A stretch of DNA of 64,000 bases from Acetoanaerobium noterae (GTDB lineage Bacteria > Bacillota > Clostridia > Peptostreptococcales > Filifactoraceae), in assembly GCF_900168025.1 (NCBI RefSeq), contig NZ_FUYN01000002.1, positions 398,343-462,342 of the forward strand, written 5' to 3'. The position numbers and the translations under genes were made by a program. Each line of letters starts with the position of its first letter. Position 1 is the first letter of the stretch. Positions 53,301 to 61,379 of the stretch are shown piece by piece. Below the pieces are notes generated by a model, which was not told the DNA's origin, searched no databases, and worked only from the letters and a program-made list of their open reading frames with translations.

Positions 53301-54773
53301 ATGACGCAGGAAATGATTGAATATATTGTTTGGGAAGTGCTTTGGGGTACTCCATTAATCATAACTATTTTAGCAATAGGAGTTTACTATACGTTTAGGA
53401 CAGGATTTTTTCAATTCAGATTTTTAAAGCATGCGGTTGAAAAAGCAATAGAGCAAATTAAGCCAGATAAGGCAAATCAAGGTGATGGAGTTATAAGCTC
53501 ATTTCAAGCTATGAGCTTAGCGCTTGGAACTACTGTTGGGGTAGGAAATATAGGTGGAGTAGCTGCTGCGATTGCTATAGGAGGTCCAGGAGCAATCTTT
53601 TGGATGTGGGTAGCGGGTTTACTTGGTATGATTATTAAAACCTCAGAAATAACTTTGGCAGTATATTATCGTTCTCATAATAAGGATGGTTCAACGTATG
53701 GTGGACCAAACTATTATATGAAAAAAGGTATAGGCATTGAAAAAGGTATGAACAAGGTTTTTAAAGTTCTAAGTGCAATTTTTGCTTTTGGATTTTTAGT
53801 TAGTTTGGTCATCAATATACAGATATATACAGTGGCTGAGGCTGTAGCAACGACTTTTAACATGAATATGATGCTTATGGCAGCAATATTTACTGGAATT
53901 TTGTATATTATGATATCAGGAGGACTTAAAGGACTAGGAAGAATTGCAGGAACTCTAGTACCATTTATGGTTGGGTTTTATCTTATCGCAGGTTTGTTTA
54001 TAATATTTAAAAATATCACTATGCTTCCAGAGAGTTTTGCACTTATATTTTCTAGTGCATTTACAGGAACTGCAGCAGTTGGTGGTTTTGGTGGAGCGGC
54101 ATTTTCACATGCTATAAAAACAGGAATGGCTAGATCAGTGTTTTCAAATGAAGCTGGATGGGGCTCGGCACCTATGGTTCATGCTTCAGCAAAAGTTGAC
54201 CATCCTGTAAAGCAAGGAATTTTGGGCATATTTGAGGTAATGGTGGATACCTTATTTATTTGCAGTATAACTGCTCTGGTTATTATGGTTACAGGACAGT
54301 GGTCTTCAGGGCTTTCTGGAGCAGAGCTTACACTTAGTGCCTTTGAAGTAGGTATAGGAAGCTGGGGACGTATTATATTGGCTGTTGGAACTTTCTTGTT
54401 TGGAATTACTACAGCAAGTGGTATTTATGCTCAGATGGAAGTAGTAATAAGATACCTAATAGGCGAATCTAAGTCAAAGGATATGATTCTTACAGCTTAC
54501 AAATGGCTGTATCCACTTCCGGGCTTGGGACTAGTTATAATAGCAGTGTATTATGGTTTCCCAGGTACTACTGTGTGGTTATTTTCAGATATGTCTACAG
54601 CACTTCCGATATTTGCAAATGTTGTAGCACTTATGATATTAAGCCCTAAGGTACTTGAACTTTTAAATGACTATAAAGCAAGATTCTTAGGGATAGGTAA
54701 AGTTAACCCAAATATTAAACTATTTTATGAAGATGATGACATAGAAGAAATCATTAGGGACGGTTCTTCTTGA
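53301..54773 (+). CDS. sodium:alanine symporter family protein (AGCS)
   Basis: 490 residues with about 11 membrane segments. AGCS signatures: ALGTTVGVGNIGGVAAAIAI, GGPGAIFWMWVAGLLGMIIK, GGAAFSHAIKTGMARSVFSN, EAGWGSAPMVHASAKVDHPV. It carries alanine, glycine or a related amino acid with sodium. It lies 23 bases after the DDAH gene, probably in the same GntR-controlled operon. The last residues (EEIIRDGSS) and the stop come from a repeat unit (54749-54775). Confidence 0.93.
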   Translation: MTQEMIEYIVWEVLWGTPLIITILAIGVYYTFRTGFFQFRFLKHAVEKAIEQIKPDKANQGDGVISSFQAMSLALGTTVGVGNIGGVAAAIAIGGPGAIFWMWVAGLLGMIIKTSEITLAVYYRSHNKDGSTYGGPNYYMKKGIGIEKGMNKVFKVLSAIFAFGFLVSLVINIQIYTVAEAVATTFNMNMMLMAAIFTGILYIMISGGLKGLGRIAGTLVPFMVGFYLIAGLFIIFKNITMLPESFALIFSSAFTGTAAVGGFGGAAFSHAIKTGMARSVFSNEAGWGSAPMVHASAKVDHPVKQGILGIFEVMVDTLFICSITALVIMVTGQWSSGLSGAELTLSAFEVGIGSWGRIILAVGTFLFGITTASGIYAQMEVVIRYLIGESKSKDMILTAYKWLYPLPGLGLVIIAVYYGFPGTTVWLFSDMSTALPIFANVVALMILSPKVLELLNDYKARFLGIGKVNPNIKLFYEDDDIEEIIRDGSS

Positions 54774-54775
54774 TT
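54749..54775. repeat. single GGGACGGTTCTT-family unit (left-end type)
   Basis: AATCATTAGGGACGGTTCTT then CTTGATT. It overlaps the 3' end of the symporter gene and supplies its stop codon. Confidence 0.85.
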
Positions 54776-54840
54776 CTTTTGATTGAGAGCTAAAAGACAT
54801 TCAGTATTATATCTATTATTTTAATATATTTATTTTGACT

Positions 54841-54876
54841 ATAAACCTGTGGAGGAATCCATGGGTTTATTTAGTT
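54841..54876 (+). terminator. probable intrinsic terminator after the symporter gene
   Basis: TAAACCTGTGGA can pair with TCCATGGGTTTA (including G-T pairs) around a GGAA loop, followed by TTTAGTT. Confidence 0.55.
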
Positions 54877-54958
54877 AGAGAATAAGGGGATAGATTTATG
54901 GGTAGAAACTGATTGAATAATAATATTAATTTAATCTAGTGGAGGAATGAATATAACT

Positions 54959-56419
54959 ATGAATGAAAAGTATAATTGGAATTTTAAAACTAGCTATGAG
55001 CTTCTTCCAGAAGTTTTTTATAAAAAAGTCTCTCCTAATACTGTAAAGAGTCCTGAAATTGTAATTTTTAATGAGGAGCTTGCAAATGAATTAGGTCTTG
55101 ACTCATCAATGCTAAAAAGTGGATATGGGAAAAATATTTTGGCAGGAAATTTGGGACCAGAAGATGAAGGATTGCTTTCTTTAGCTTATGCGGGGCATCA
55201 GTTTGGGCATTTTACTATGTTAGGAGATGGAAGAGCTTTATTAATAGGTGAAAGTAAAAACTCAAAAGGAGAACTAATTGATATACAATTAAAAGGTAGT
55301 GGACGTACGCCTTACTCGAGAGGAGGAGACGGAAGGGCAGCACTAGGGCCAATGCTTAGGGAACATCTAATTAGCGAGGCTATGAATGCACTTAAAATAC
55401 CTACGACTAGAAGTCTAGCAGTACTAAAAACAGGGGAAAAAGTTTATAGAGAGAATTCTCTTGAAGGTGCGATTCTCGTTAGAACAGCACTGAGTTATAT
55501 AAGAGTAGGAACATTTGAATATGCAGCAGCTATGGGAAAGGGAGAGCATCTAAAACAATTAGCAGATTTTGCTATAGATAGACATTTTTCGAAGGTAAAA
55601 AAAGAGGAGAATCCTTACCTTGAATTTTTGAGAGAGGTGATACACTCTCAAGCGGAACTAATTGCCAGATGGCAGGCTGTGGGTTTTATCCACGGAGTTA
55701 TGAATACGGATAATACTGCTATAAGCGGCGAAACGATTGATTATGGGCCGTGCGCATTTATGGATATCTACGATCCTAAGACTGTATTTAGCTCAATAGA
55801 TACATTTGGCAGGTATTCTTATGAAAATCAGCCTAAAATTCTTAGATGGAACCTTGCTAGATTAGCAGAAACCCTAATTCCTCTAATTGATGACAATCAA
55901 GACAAGGCTGTATCACAAGCAAATGAACTGCTTGCAGAGTACGATGAGATATATCTTGGATTTTATTATAGTCTAATGAGAGATAAGTTAGGAATTATAA
56001 AGGCTAGCAGTGAAAACAACAAATTAGTAGATGATTTGTTAGAACTGATGAAGAAAAACAAAATGGATTATACCAATACCTTTGTTGATATTACCTTTAA
56101 TAATTTAAATGAAAGTGAAAGCTATGAGAGTGAAGAATTTAGGCAGTGGGAAATCAGATGGAAAGATATATTAGATAATCAGGATGGAAATATAGAGTTA
56201 GCAAAGCTAAAAATGAAACAATCAAATCCTGGTATAATTCCAAGAAATAGTTTAGTAGAACGAGCACTCTCAGAAGTTATAAATAATAACGATTATACGT
56301 TTTATAAAAAGTTATTAAAGAATCTTTTATCGCCATATGAGCATGAATTAATTGATAAAGAGTTTAAAAAAGATCCAGTTATGCCGCTAAAACCATACAA
56401 AACCTATTGTGGCACTTAA
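54959..56419 (+). CDS. selO: SelO/YdiU-family protein adenylyltransferase (pseudokinase fold)
   Basis: 486 residues. SelO hallmarks are clear: LSLAYAGHQFGHFTMLGDGR, ALLIGESKNSKG, DIQLKGSGRTPYSRGGDGRA, ALGPMLREHLISEAMNAL, and GFIHGVMNTDNTAISGETID, followed by YGPCAFMD. SelO has a kinase-like fold with ATP bound in reverse and transfers AMP to Ser/Thr/Tyr, linked to redox stress in E. coli. This form ends without a selenocysteine. GGAGGA abuts ATG 54947 with no spacer, so ATG 54959 (13 bases on) is the likelier start; both are in frame. Confidence 0.93.
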   Translation: MNEKYNWNFKTSYELLPEVFYKKVSPNTVKSPEIVIFNEELANELGLDSSMLKSGYGKNILAGNLGPEDEGLLSLAYAGHQFGHFTMLGDGRALLIGESKNSKGELIDIQLKGSGRTPYSRGGDGRAALGPMLREHLISEAMNALKIPTTRSLAVLKTGEKVYRENSLEGAILVRTALSYIRVGTFEYAAAMGKGEHLKQLADFAIDRHFSKVKKEENPYLEFLREVIHSQAELIARWQAVGFIHGVMNTDNTAISGETIDYGPCAFMDIYDPKTVFSSIDTFGRYSYENQPKILRWNLARLAETLIPLIDDNQDKAVSQANELLAEYDEIYLGFYYSLMRDKLGIIKASSENNKLVDDLLELMKKNKMDYTNTFVDITFNNLNESESYESEEFRQWEIRWKDILDNQDGNIELAKLKMKQSNPGIIPRNSLVERALSEVINNNDYTFYKKLLKNLLSPYEHELIDKEFKKDPVMPLKPYKTYCGT

Positions 56420-57343
56420 AATCAATAGGGACGGTTAGAATCATTAGGGACGGTTCTTTTTGATTTTTGTTAAATAGGAATTTTATGGTAAAATTAACTA
56501 AATATTTGAGATTATAATTGTGAGGTGAGTATGATGCCAAGACAAGCTAGAGAGATAAGTGAATCTGGATACTATCATGTGATTATGAGAGGCAATAACA
56601 AGGAATATATCTTTGAAGACCGATTGAGTAAGCAAATTTTCATGAATCAATTATTGAAGATATGTGATGAGAAACTGTTGGATCTCTTAGCATGGTGTAT
56701 TATGGACAATCATGTGCACCTTGTTGTAAAAACTTCACCTGAGGATTTGGGGATAGCTTTTAAACGTATTAATATTAAATATGCTATTTGGTATAATAAA
56801 ACTTATGATAAAATAGGCCATGTTTTTCAAGACAGGTTTATAAGCGAAGCGATTGAGTCAGACGAATATCTTATGATGGTCATTAGATACATCCACAACA
56901 ATCCTTTAAAAGCCAACATTGTAGATAGCTGTGAAAAATATGAGTGGAGTAGCTATACATTGTTTACTGGAAAATTTATTCCTGAGCCTATGAAAATAGT
57001 TATGGAAATGTTTCAAAATGATTTAAAAGCATTTAAGGATTTTCATAAGATGGAAGATGACAAAGAATATTTAGAGATAAAAGAGGATAAGCAAAAATTT
57101 AGAGAAGCAAAAATTCAAAAAACTATTGAAGAATTTTGCATCAAATATAATATAAGTAAATTAGAAAATAAAGTAATGACGCCTGAGATGAAGACGGAAA
57201 TAATAGAATCATTAATAGGTTGTGGTCTTAGTATAAGAACGATTTCGGATATATTGGGGGCTCCATATAGCTCTATTCAAAAACAATTTAAGAAAGTAAT
57301 AGAATTAAATGAGGGTGGTCAAAAAGAACCGTCCATACTGATT
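56420..57343 (+). mobile_element. complete REP/RAYT-type element: transposase gene between inverted repeat units
   Basis: The left end has a partial unit (56420-56436) and a full unit (56439-56465, AATCATTAGGGACGGTTCTT then TTTGATT). The right end is an inverted unit (57319-57343, TCAAAAAGAACCGTCCA then TACTGATT). Between them lies one gene, a REP-associated tyrosine transposase. The right unit encodes the transposase C-terminal residues, and its TGA stop is immediately outside. At least three shorter elements in the window share both ends of this one, which marks it as the likely autonomous parent. Confidence 0.8.
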
Positions 57344-57346
57344 TGA
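56534..57346 (+). CDS. REP-associated tyrosine transposase (RAYT, IS200-like HUH/Y1 family)
   Basis: 270 residues. The N-terminus MPRQAREISESGYYHVIMRG is the RAYT opening. The HUH metal-binding motif is HVH at 60-62 (CIMDNHVHLVVKTSPEDLG). The single catalytic tyrosine is Tyr119 in VIRYIHNNPLKANIV. These enzymes nick single-stranded DNA and form a 5'-phosphotyrosine link. A basic C-terminal part (about 200-265) includes a helix-turn-helix-like segment (LSIRTISDILGAPYSSIQKQ). All catalytic residues are intact. ATG 56534 is chosen: AGGTGA lies five bases upstream, and family proteins start MPR. The GTG 56525 and ATG 56531 are alternatives. The C-terminal residues GGQKEPSILI are encoded by the terminal repeat. 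Confidence 0.93.
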   Translation: MPRQAREISESGYYHVIMRGNNKEYIFEDRLSKQIFMNQLLKICDEKLLDLLAWCIMDNHVHLVVKTSPEDLGIAFKRINIKYAIWYNKTYDKIGHVFQDRFISEAIESDEYLMMVIRYIHNNPLKANIVDSCEKYEWSSYTLFTGKFIPEPMKIVMEMFQNDLKAFKDFHKMEDDKEYLEIKEDKQKFREAKIQKTIEEFCIKYNISKLENKVMTPEMKTEIIESLIGCGLSIRTISDILGAPYSSIQKQFKKVIELNEGGQKEPSILI

Positions 57347-57364
57347 TTTAAGGAGATGAGAAGT

Positions 57365-57709
57365 ATGAAAAAAGTGATTGTTTATACTACTAGTACTTGT
57401 CCGCACTGTATTAATGCGAAGAAATTTTTAAAACAAGAGGGTATTTCTTTTGAAGATAGAGATGTAAATACTAATCCCATAGCTAGAGATGAATATGCAA
57501 AGCTCAATGTTAAAGGTGTCCCAACATTTGTGATAGGAGATGAAGTGATTGAAGGCTTTAATGAGCAAAAAATTAAATCCTTGCTCGATTATTTTGTTAT
57601 CAGTTGCCCTTCTTGCAAAGCTAGGATGAGAGTGCCTAAGAATAAAGGCCAGATAAAAGTTAGTTGCAAAAAGTGTGAGACACAGTTTTTGGTAAATACT
57701 AATAAGTAG
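57365..57709 (+). CDS. glutaredoxin-like protein fused to a zinc ribbon
   Basis: 114 residues. Residues 1-78 are a glutaredoxin/thioredoxin fold: CPHC active site (STCPHCINAKKFLKQEG) and the cis-proline loop VKGVPTFVIGDEVIEGFNEQ. Residues 79-114 add a small zinc ribbon with two CxxC pairs (CPSCKARMRV and CKKCETQFLV), of the MJ0042 type. The fusion suggests a thiol-transfer module targeted by, or acting on, a zinc-binding site. ATG 57365 follows AAGGAGATGAGAAGT. It stands alone just beyond the RAYT element. Confidence 0.85.
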   Translation: MKKVIVYTTSTCPHCINAKKFLKQEGISFEDRDVNTNPIARDEYAKLNVKGVPTFVIGDEVIEGFNEQKIKSLLDYFVISCPSCKARMRVPKNKGQIKVSCKKCETQFLVNTNK

Positions 57710-57788
57710 GTTTTATTTAGGCGGAATAGGGCTTCCATTATAAGAGCTAAAATTTGTATCATTAATTACGATAAAAGAATTAAAATAA

Positions 57789-57815
57789 AATCAAAAAGAA
57801 CCGTCCCTTTTGATT
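57789..57815. repeat. single GGGACGGTTCTT-family unit
   Basis: AATCAAAAAGAACCGTCCC then TTTTGATT. Perfect 8-bp outer arms make a hairpin around AGAACCGTCCC. An extra TTTTGATT follows. It lies between the glutaredoxin and ATPase genes. Confidence 0.87.
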
Positions 57816-57860
57816 CTTTTGATTTAAAAAATGTATAGTTTAAATTAGACTAAATACGAC

Positions 57861-57889
57861 TCGACAATACTTAATTCTAAGTATATAAT
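57861..57889 (+). promoter_or_regulatory. sigma-A promoter of the ATPase gene
   Basis: TCGACA (57861-57866) is followed after 17 bases by a perfect TATAAT (57884-57889), about 31 bases before the start codon. Confidence 0.65.
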
Positions 57890-57920
57890 TTGTATAGGAT
57901 AGAATTGAGGAGGATAAGTC

Positions 57921-59321
57921 ATGTTTTCAGGTAGAAAAAAAGAACTTAAATATTTACAAAATAGATACGAAAGTAATAAATCTGAATTTGTTGTTTTATA
58001 CGGAAGACGACGAATAGGAAAAACAGAGTTACTAAAACAATTTGCACTAGATAAAAATCATATTTTTTATTCTGCAATAGAAACCGTTGATAAAAGTCAA
58101 CTGGAAATGTTTTCAAAAGAATTATTAAAAGGTTCTGAACTAGAAAATTATATTGATAGCTTTAAATCATGGGAAGAAGCATTTAAATTTTTGGCTGATA
58201 AATCAAAAAAAGAGAGAATCTTAATTATAATAGATGAGTTTCCATACATGGTAAATGGTAATAGTTCAATTCCTTCTATACTTCAAAATATTTGGGATTT
58301 AAATTTGAAAAATTCAAAATTAATGTTAGTTCTTTGTGGGTCATCTATGTCCTTTATGGAAAAAGAACTGTTATCTGTCAAAAATCCTTTATATGGAAGA
58401 TTAACAGGGAATTATAAAGTTGAGGAATTTTCAATTTATGAAACGGCAGAACTTTTACATGAGCTATCTTTTGAAGAAGTAGTTCAATATTATGGTATTT
58501 TTGGAGGAGTTCCTCATTATCTTGTTCAAATTAATATGAAAGAATCCTTTTATTATAATCTAAGTAGCATTGCTCTAGAAAGAGGTTCCATTCTATTTAA
58601 TGAGGTGGAGTTTCTCTTAAGGCAAGAACTTAGGGAAGTTATGTCGTATTTCGCAGTGATACAGGCAGTTGCGCTTGGAAGCACAACTCTCAATGAAATA
58701 GAGCAAAAATCCTCTATTGACAGAACAAAATTAACTTATTACTTAAATAATTTAATAGAATTGGGAATTCTAGAGAAAGAATATCCTGTGACCATGCCAA
58801 TAAAACAAAAAGCTAAGAGTAGGAAAGGCCTATATTATCTTAAAGATTCTTATTTTAGATTTTATTTCACATATATGTTTCCCTATATGTCTGAATTAAT
58901 AGATTCTGGAAGTGACTATATTGTAGAAAAAATCATTAAACCCGATATGAATAGATTTTTAGGAGCAACTTTTGAAAAAGTTTGTAAGCAGTTTTTAATT
59001 AAATTAAAAGCTGAAGGAAACTCTCCTTTTCATTTTGTTTTGATTGGCAGATGGTGGGATAAATCCGAGGAAGTTGATATAGTGGCATTTGATGAAAACA
59101 ATAATATGCTCTTAGGAGAATGTAAATGGACTAACAGTACTCAAGGATATAAACTCTTAGATAAAATGATTAGATTAAATAAAGAAGTGATGCCAGATGT
59201 AGGAAACACTTGGTATTATTTGTTTTCAAAATCTGGATTTACTGATGAACTTATCCAGCACGCAATAGAGCAGAAAAATATTAAATTAATCACATTAGAT
59301 GATATGAAGTTTAAGGAGTAG
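57921..59321 (+). CDS. archaeal-type AAA ATPase with C-terminal DUF234 / nuclease-like domain
   Basis: 466 residues. The N-terminal STAND-like ATPase has the P-loop GRRRIGKTELLKQF (28-35 core), Walker B ILIIIDEFPYM (about 98) and the sensor LMLVLCGSSMSFME. A winged helix lies near 255-300 (TTLNEIEQKSSIDRTKLTYY). The C-terminal region (about 300-460) matches DUF234 and carries a PD-(D/E)xK-like arrangement: EVDIVAF, then LLGECKW (D, then E-x-K). This family is common in archaea and anaerobes. Its role is unknown, but defence or DNA maintenance is suspected. It has its own promoter, and AGGAGG precedes the ATG. Confidence 0.88.
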   Translation: MFSGRKKELKYLQNRYESNKSEFVVLYGRRRIGKTELLKQFALDKNHIFYSAIETVDKSQLEMFSKELLKGSELENYIDSFKSWEEAFKFLADKSKKERILIIIDEFPYMVNGNSSIPSILQNIWDLNLKNSKLMLVLCGSSMSFMEKELLSVKNPLYGRLTGNYKVEEFSIYETAELLHELSFEEVVQYYGIFGGVPHYLVQINMKESFYYNLSSIALERGSILFNEVEFLLRQELREVMSYFAVIQAVALGSTTLNEIEQKSSIDRTKLTYYLNNLIELGILEKEYPVTMPIKQKAKSRKGLYYLKDSYFRFYFTYMFPYMSELIDSGSDYIVEKIIKPDMNRFLGATFEKVCKQFLIKLKAEGNSPFHFVLIGRWWDKSEEVDIVAFDENNNMLLGECKWTNSTQGYKLLDKMIRLNKEVMPDVGNTWYYLFSKSGFTDELIQHAIEQKNIKLITLDDMKFKE

Positions 59322-59328
59322 TTTGTAT

Positions 59329-60321
59329 ATGAGATATTTAGTAACTGGTGGACTGGGGTTTATTGGCAGTCATACTGTAGTAGAGCTTATTAATAATGAC
59401 CATGAGGTAGTTATAGCTGATAATCTTATTAATTCGAAGCTTGAGGTGCTTGATAAGATATATGAAATAACTGGAGTTAAGCCAATTTTTTTTCAAATTG
59501 ACGTTACTGATGAAGAAAAAGTTAAGGAGATATTTTTAAATAACAAGCTTGATGGAGTAATTCATTTTGCAGGGCTAAAGGCTGTAGGAGAATCGGTTAG
59601 CAAGCCTCTTGAATATTATTATAATAATCTAGTATCTACTATGGTTCTTAGCAAGCTATGTTTAGAGTATAAGGTTAATAAATTTGTATTTAGCTCATCA
59701 GCTACAGTGTATGGAGAGCAAGAGTCTCCACTAAATGAAGGTATGGAGCTAAAAAGGACAACTAATCCCTATGGAGAAACAAAAGCAATGAGTGAAAGAA
59801 TTCTGATGGATACAGCTAATGCTAATGAAGGGTTTAGTGTTTGCCTTTTAAGATATTTTAATCCAGTAGGAGCTCATGAAAGTGGACTGATAGGAGAAAA
59901 TCCAAATGGAACTCCAAATAATCTTATGCCATATATTACTAAGGTGGCAAAAAAAGAGCTTAAGAAGCTGAGTATATTTGGAGATGACTATGACACGGTA
60001 GATGGAACTGGAGTGAGGGACTATATTCATGTAGTAGACCTTGCAAAGGGTCATGTAAAGGCTATAGAAAAACTAGCATCAGGAGTAGAAATATACAATC
60101 TAGGAACAGGAAAAGGCACATCAGTACTAGAGCTAGTAAATGCATTTATGAAAGTCAATAATGTCGATATACCCTACGAAATAGTAGGAAGAAGAGCTGG
60201 AGATATAGCTACTTGCTATGCAGATACAAATAAAGCTATGAGCGATTTGGGATGGAGAGCTGAGAAAGATATAGCGGATATGGTGAGAGATTCTTGGAGA
60301 TTTGAAGGGGGAGTAGGATGA
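59329..60321 (+). CDS. galE: UDP-glucose 4-epimerase
   Basis: 330 residues. NAD-binding GGLGFIGSHTVVELI, HFAGLKAVGESVSKPLEYYY, the catalytic SSATVYG and YGETKAMSERIL (Tyr-x-x-x-Lys), and RYFNPVGAHESGLIGENPNG. It interconverts UDP-glucose and UDP-galactose. It has no glycan genes nearby; the last four bases overlap the isomerase start (ATGA), so galactose metabolism and the salvage genes are transcribed together. ATG 59329 has AAGGAGTAG upstream. Confidence 0.95.
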   Translation: MRYLVTGGLGFIGSHTVVELINNDHEVVIADNLINSKLEVLDKIYEITGVKPIFFQIDVTDEEKVKEIFLNNKLDGVIHFAGLKAVGESVSKPLEYYYNNLVSTMVLSKLCLEYKVNKFVFSSSATVYGEQESPLNEGMELKRTTNPYGETKAMSERILMDTANANEGFSVCLLRYFNPVGAHESGLIGENPNGTPNNLMPYITKVAKKELKKLSIFGDDYDTVDGTGVRDYIHVVDLAKGHVKAIEKLASGVEIYNLGTGKGTSVLELVNAFMKVNNVDIPYEIVGRRAGDIATCYADTNKAMSDLGWRAEKDIADMVRDSWRFEGGVG

Positions 60322-61370
60322 TTAGAAAAGATGAAGGCCTAGGTTTTATCTTAAAATATGAAAATGTAGCTTGGTATGAGGGCGGCAAGGTAAAAATTCT
60401 CGATAGGAGAATTTATCCTACTCAGATTAGTTTTGTGACCTGCAATACGCATGAGGAGGTAGCCAAGGCTATAGCGGATATGGTAACTCAAAGTGCTGGA
60501 CCATATACGGCTGCAGGTATGGGGATGGCTCTAGCAGCATATGAAATAAGAAATGAAAGCAAGGAAAAACAACTTGAGTATCTCGAAAAAGCTGCATACA
60601 CACTATCTCATGCTAGACCGACTACTGTAAACCGGATGAAGCTTATTACGAGTGGATGCCTAGAGGTTGCAAGAAAAGCTCTTGATAATGGAGAGCAAGT
60701 TGATGAAAAGATATTTAACTCTACTATAGATTCACTAAATAGAAGATATGAGAACATGGAAGTAGTAGGAAATTACCTAGTTGATATGTTTCCAAATAAA
60801 GGGACAATTATGACTCAATGCTTTGGAGAAACTATTGTAGGGATGATGTTAAAGCAAGCCAAAAATAGAAATAAGGATATAAGAGTTTTCGTTCCTGAAA
60901 CTAGGCCTTATTTTCAAGGAGCAAGGCTAACTGCTAGCGTAAGCCAGGATCAAGGCTTTGATACCACTGTTATCACTGATAATATGCCTGCTTTTGTTAT
61001 GAAAACTAATAAGATAGATTTATTTACATCAGCGGCAGATGTGATTTGCCTAGATGGTCATATCACAAACAAAATAGGAACCTATCAGCTTGCAATCACT
61101 GCTAAATATCACGAGGTTCCATACTTTGTGACAGGAATACCAGATATTGATAATCCTACTGTAGATACAGTAAAGATAGAAGAAAGAGACCCAGCTTTAG
61201 TACTAGAAGCTAGAGGGATAAAAAATACATTAGATGGAGTAAAGGGCTACTATCCTTCGTTTGATATTACGCCGCCTCACTTAATCAGTGGAGTAGTTAC
61301 AAATAAAGGAATATATTCACCTTATGACTTAAAAAGATATTTTGAATCGGATGTAAAAAAATTCTATTAG
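60318..61370 (+). CDS. diverged 5-methylthioribose-1-phosphate/5-deoxyribose-1-phosphate isomerase (MtnA/DrdI-like)
   Basis: 350 residues, in the eIF2B-alpha/MtnA isomerase family. Family motifs are clear: AAYTLSHARPTTVN, ETRPYFQGARLTASVSQD, and NKIGTYQLAITAKYHEVPYF. The catalytic cysteine is kept (MTQCF), as is the catalytic aspartate (SAADVI), but the surroundings differ from textbook MtnA. THCNAGALAT has become TQCFGETIVG, and GADRIAANGD has become AADVICLDGH. The enzyme isomerises a 5-substituted ribose-1-phosphate to the ribulose form. Kinase and aldolase genes follow with short gaps, supporting the DHAP-shunt role. Confidence 0.82.
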   Translation: MIRKDEGLGFILKYENVAWYEGGKVKILDRRIYPTQISFVTCNTHEEVAKAIADMVTQSAGPYTAAGMGMALAAYEIRNESKEKQLEYLEKAAYTLSHARPTTVNRMKLITSGCLEVARKALDNGEQVDEKIFNSTIDSLNRRYENMEVVGNYLVDMFPNKGTIMTQCFGETIVGMMLKQAKNRNKDIRVFVPETRPYFQGARLTASVSQDQGFDTTVITDNMPAFVMKTNKIDLFTSAADVICLDGHITNKIGTYQLAITAKYHEVPYFVTGIPDIDNPTVDTVKIEERDPALVLEARGIKNTLDGVKGYYPSFDITPPHLISGVVTNKGIYSPYDLKRYFESDVKKFY

Positions 61371-61379
61371 GGGTGACTG

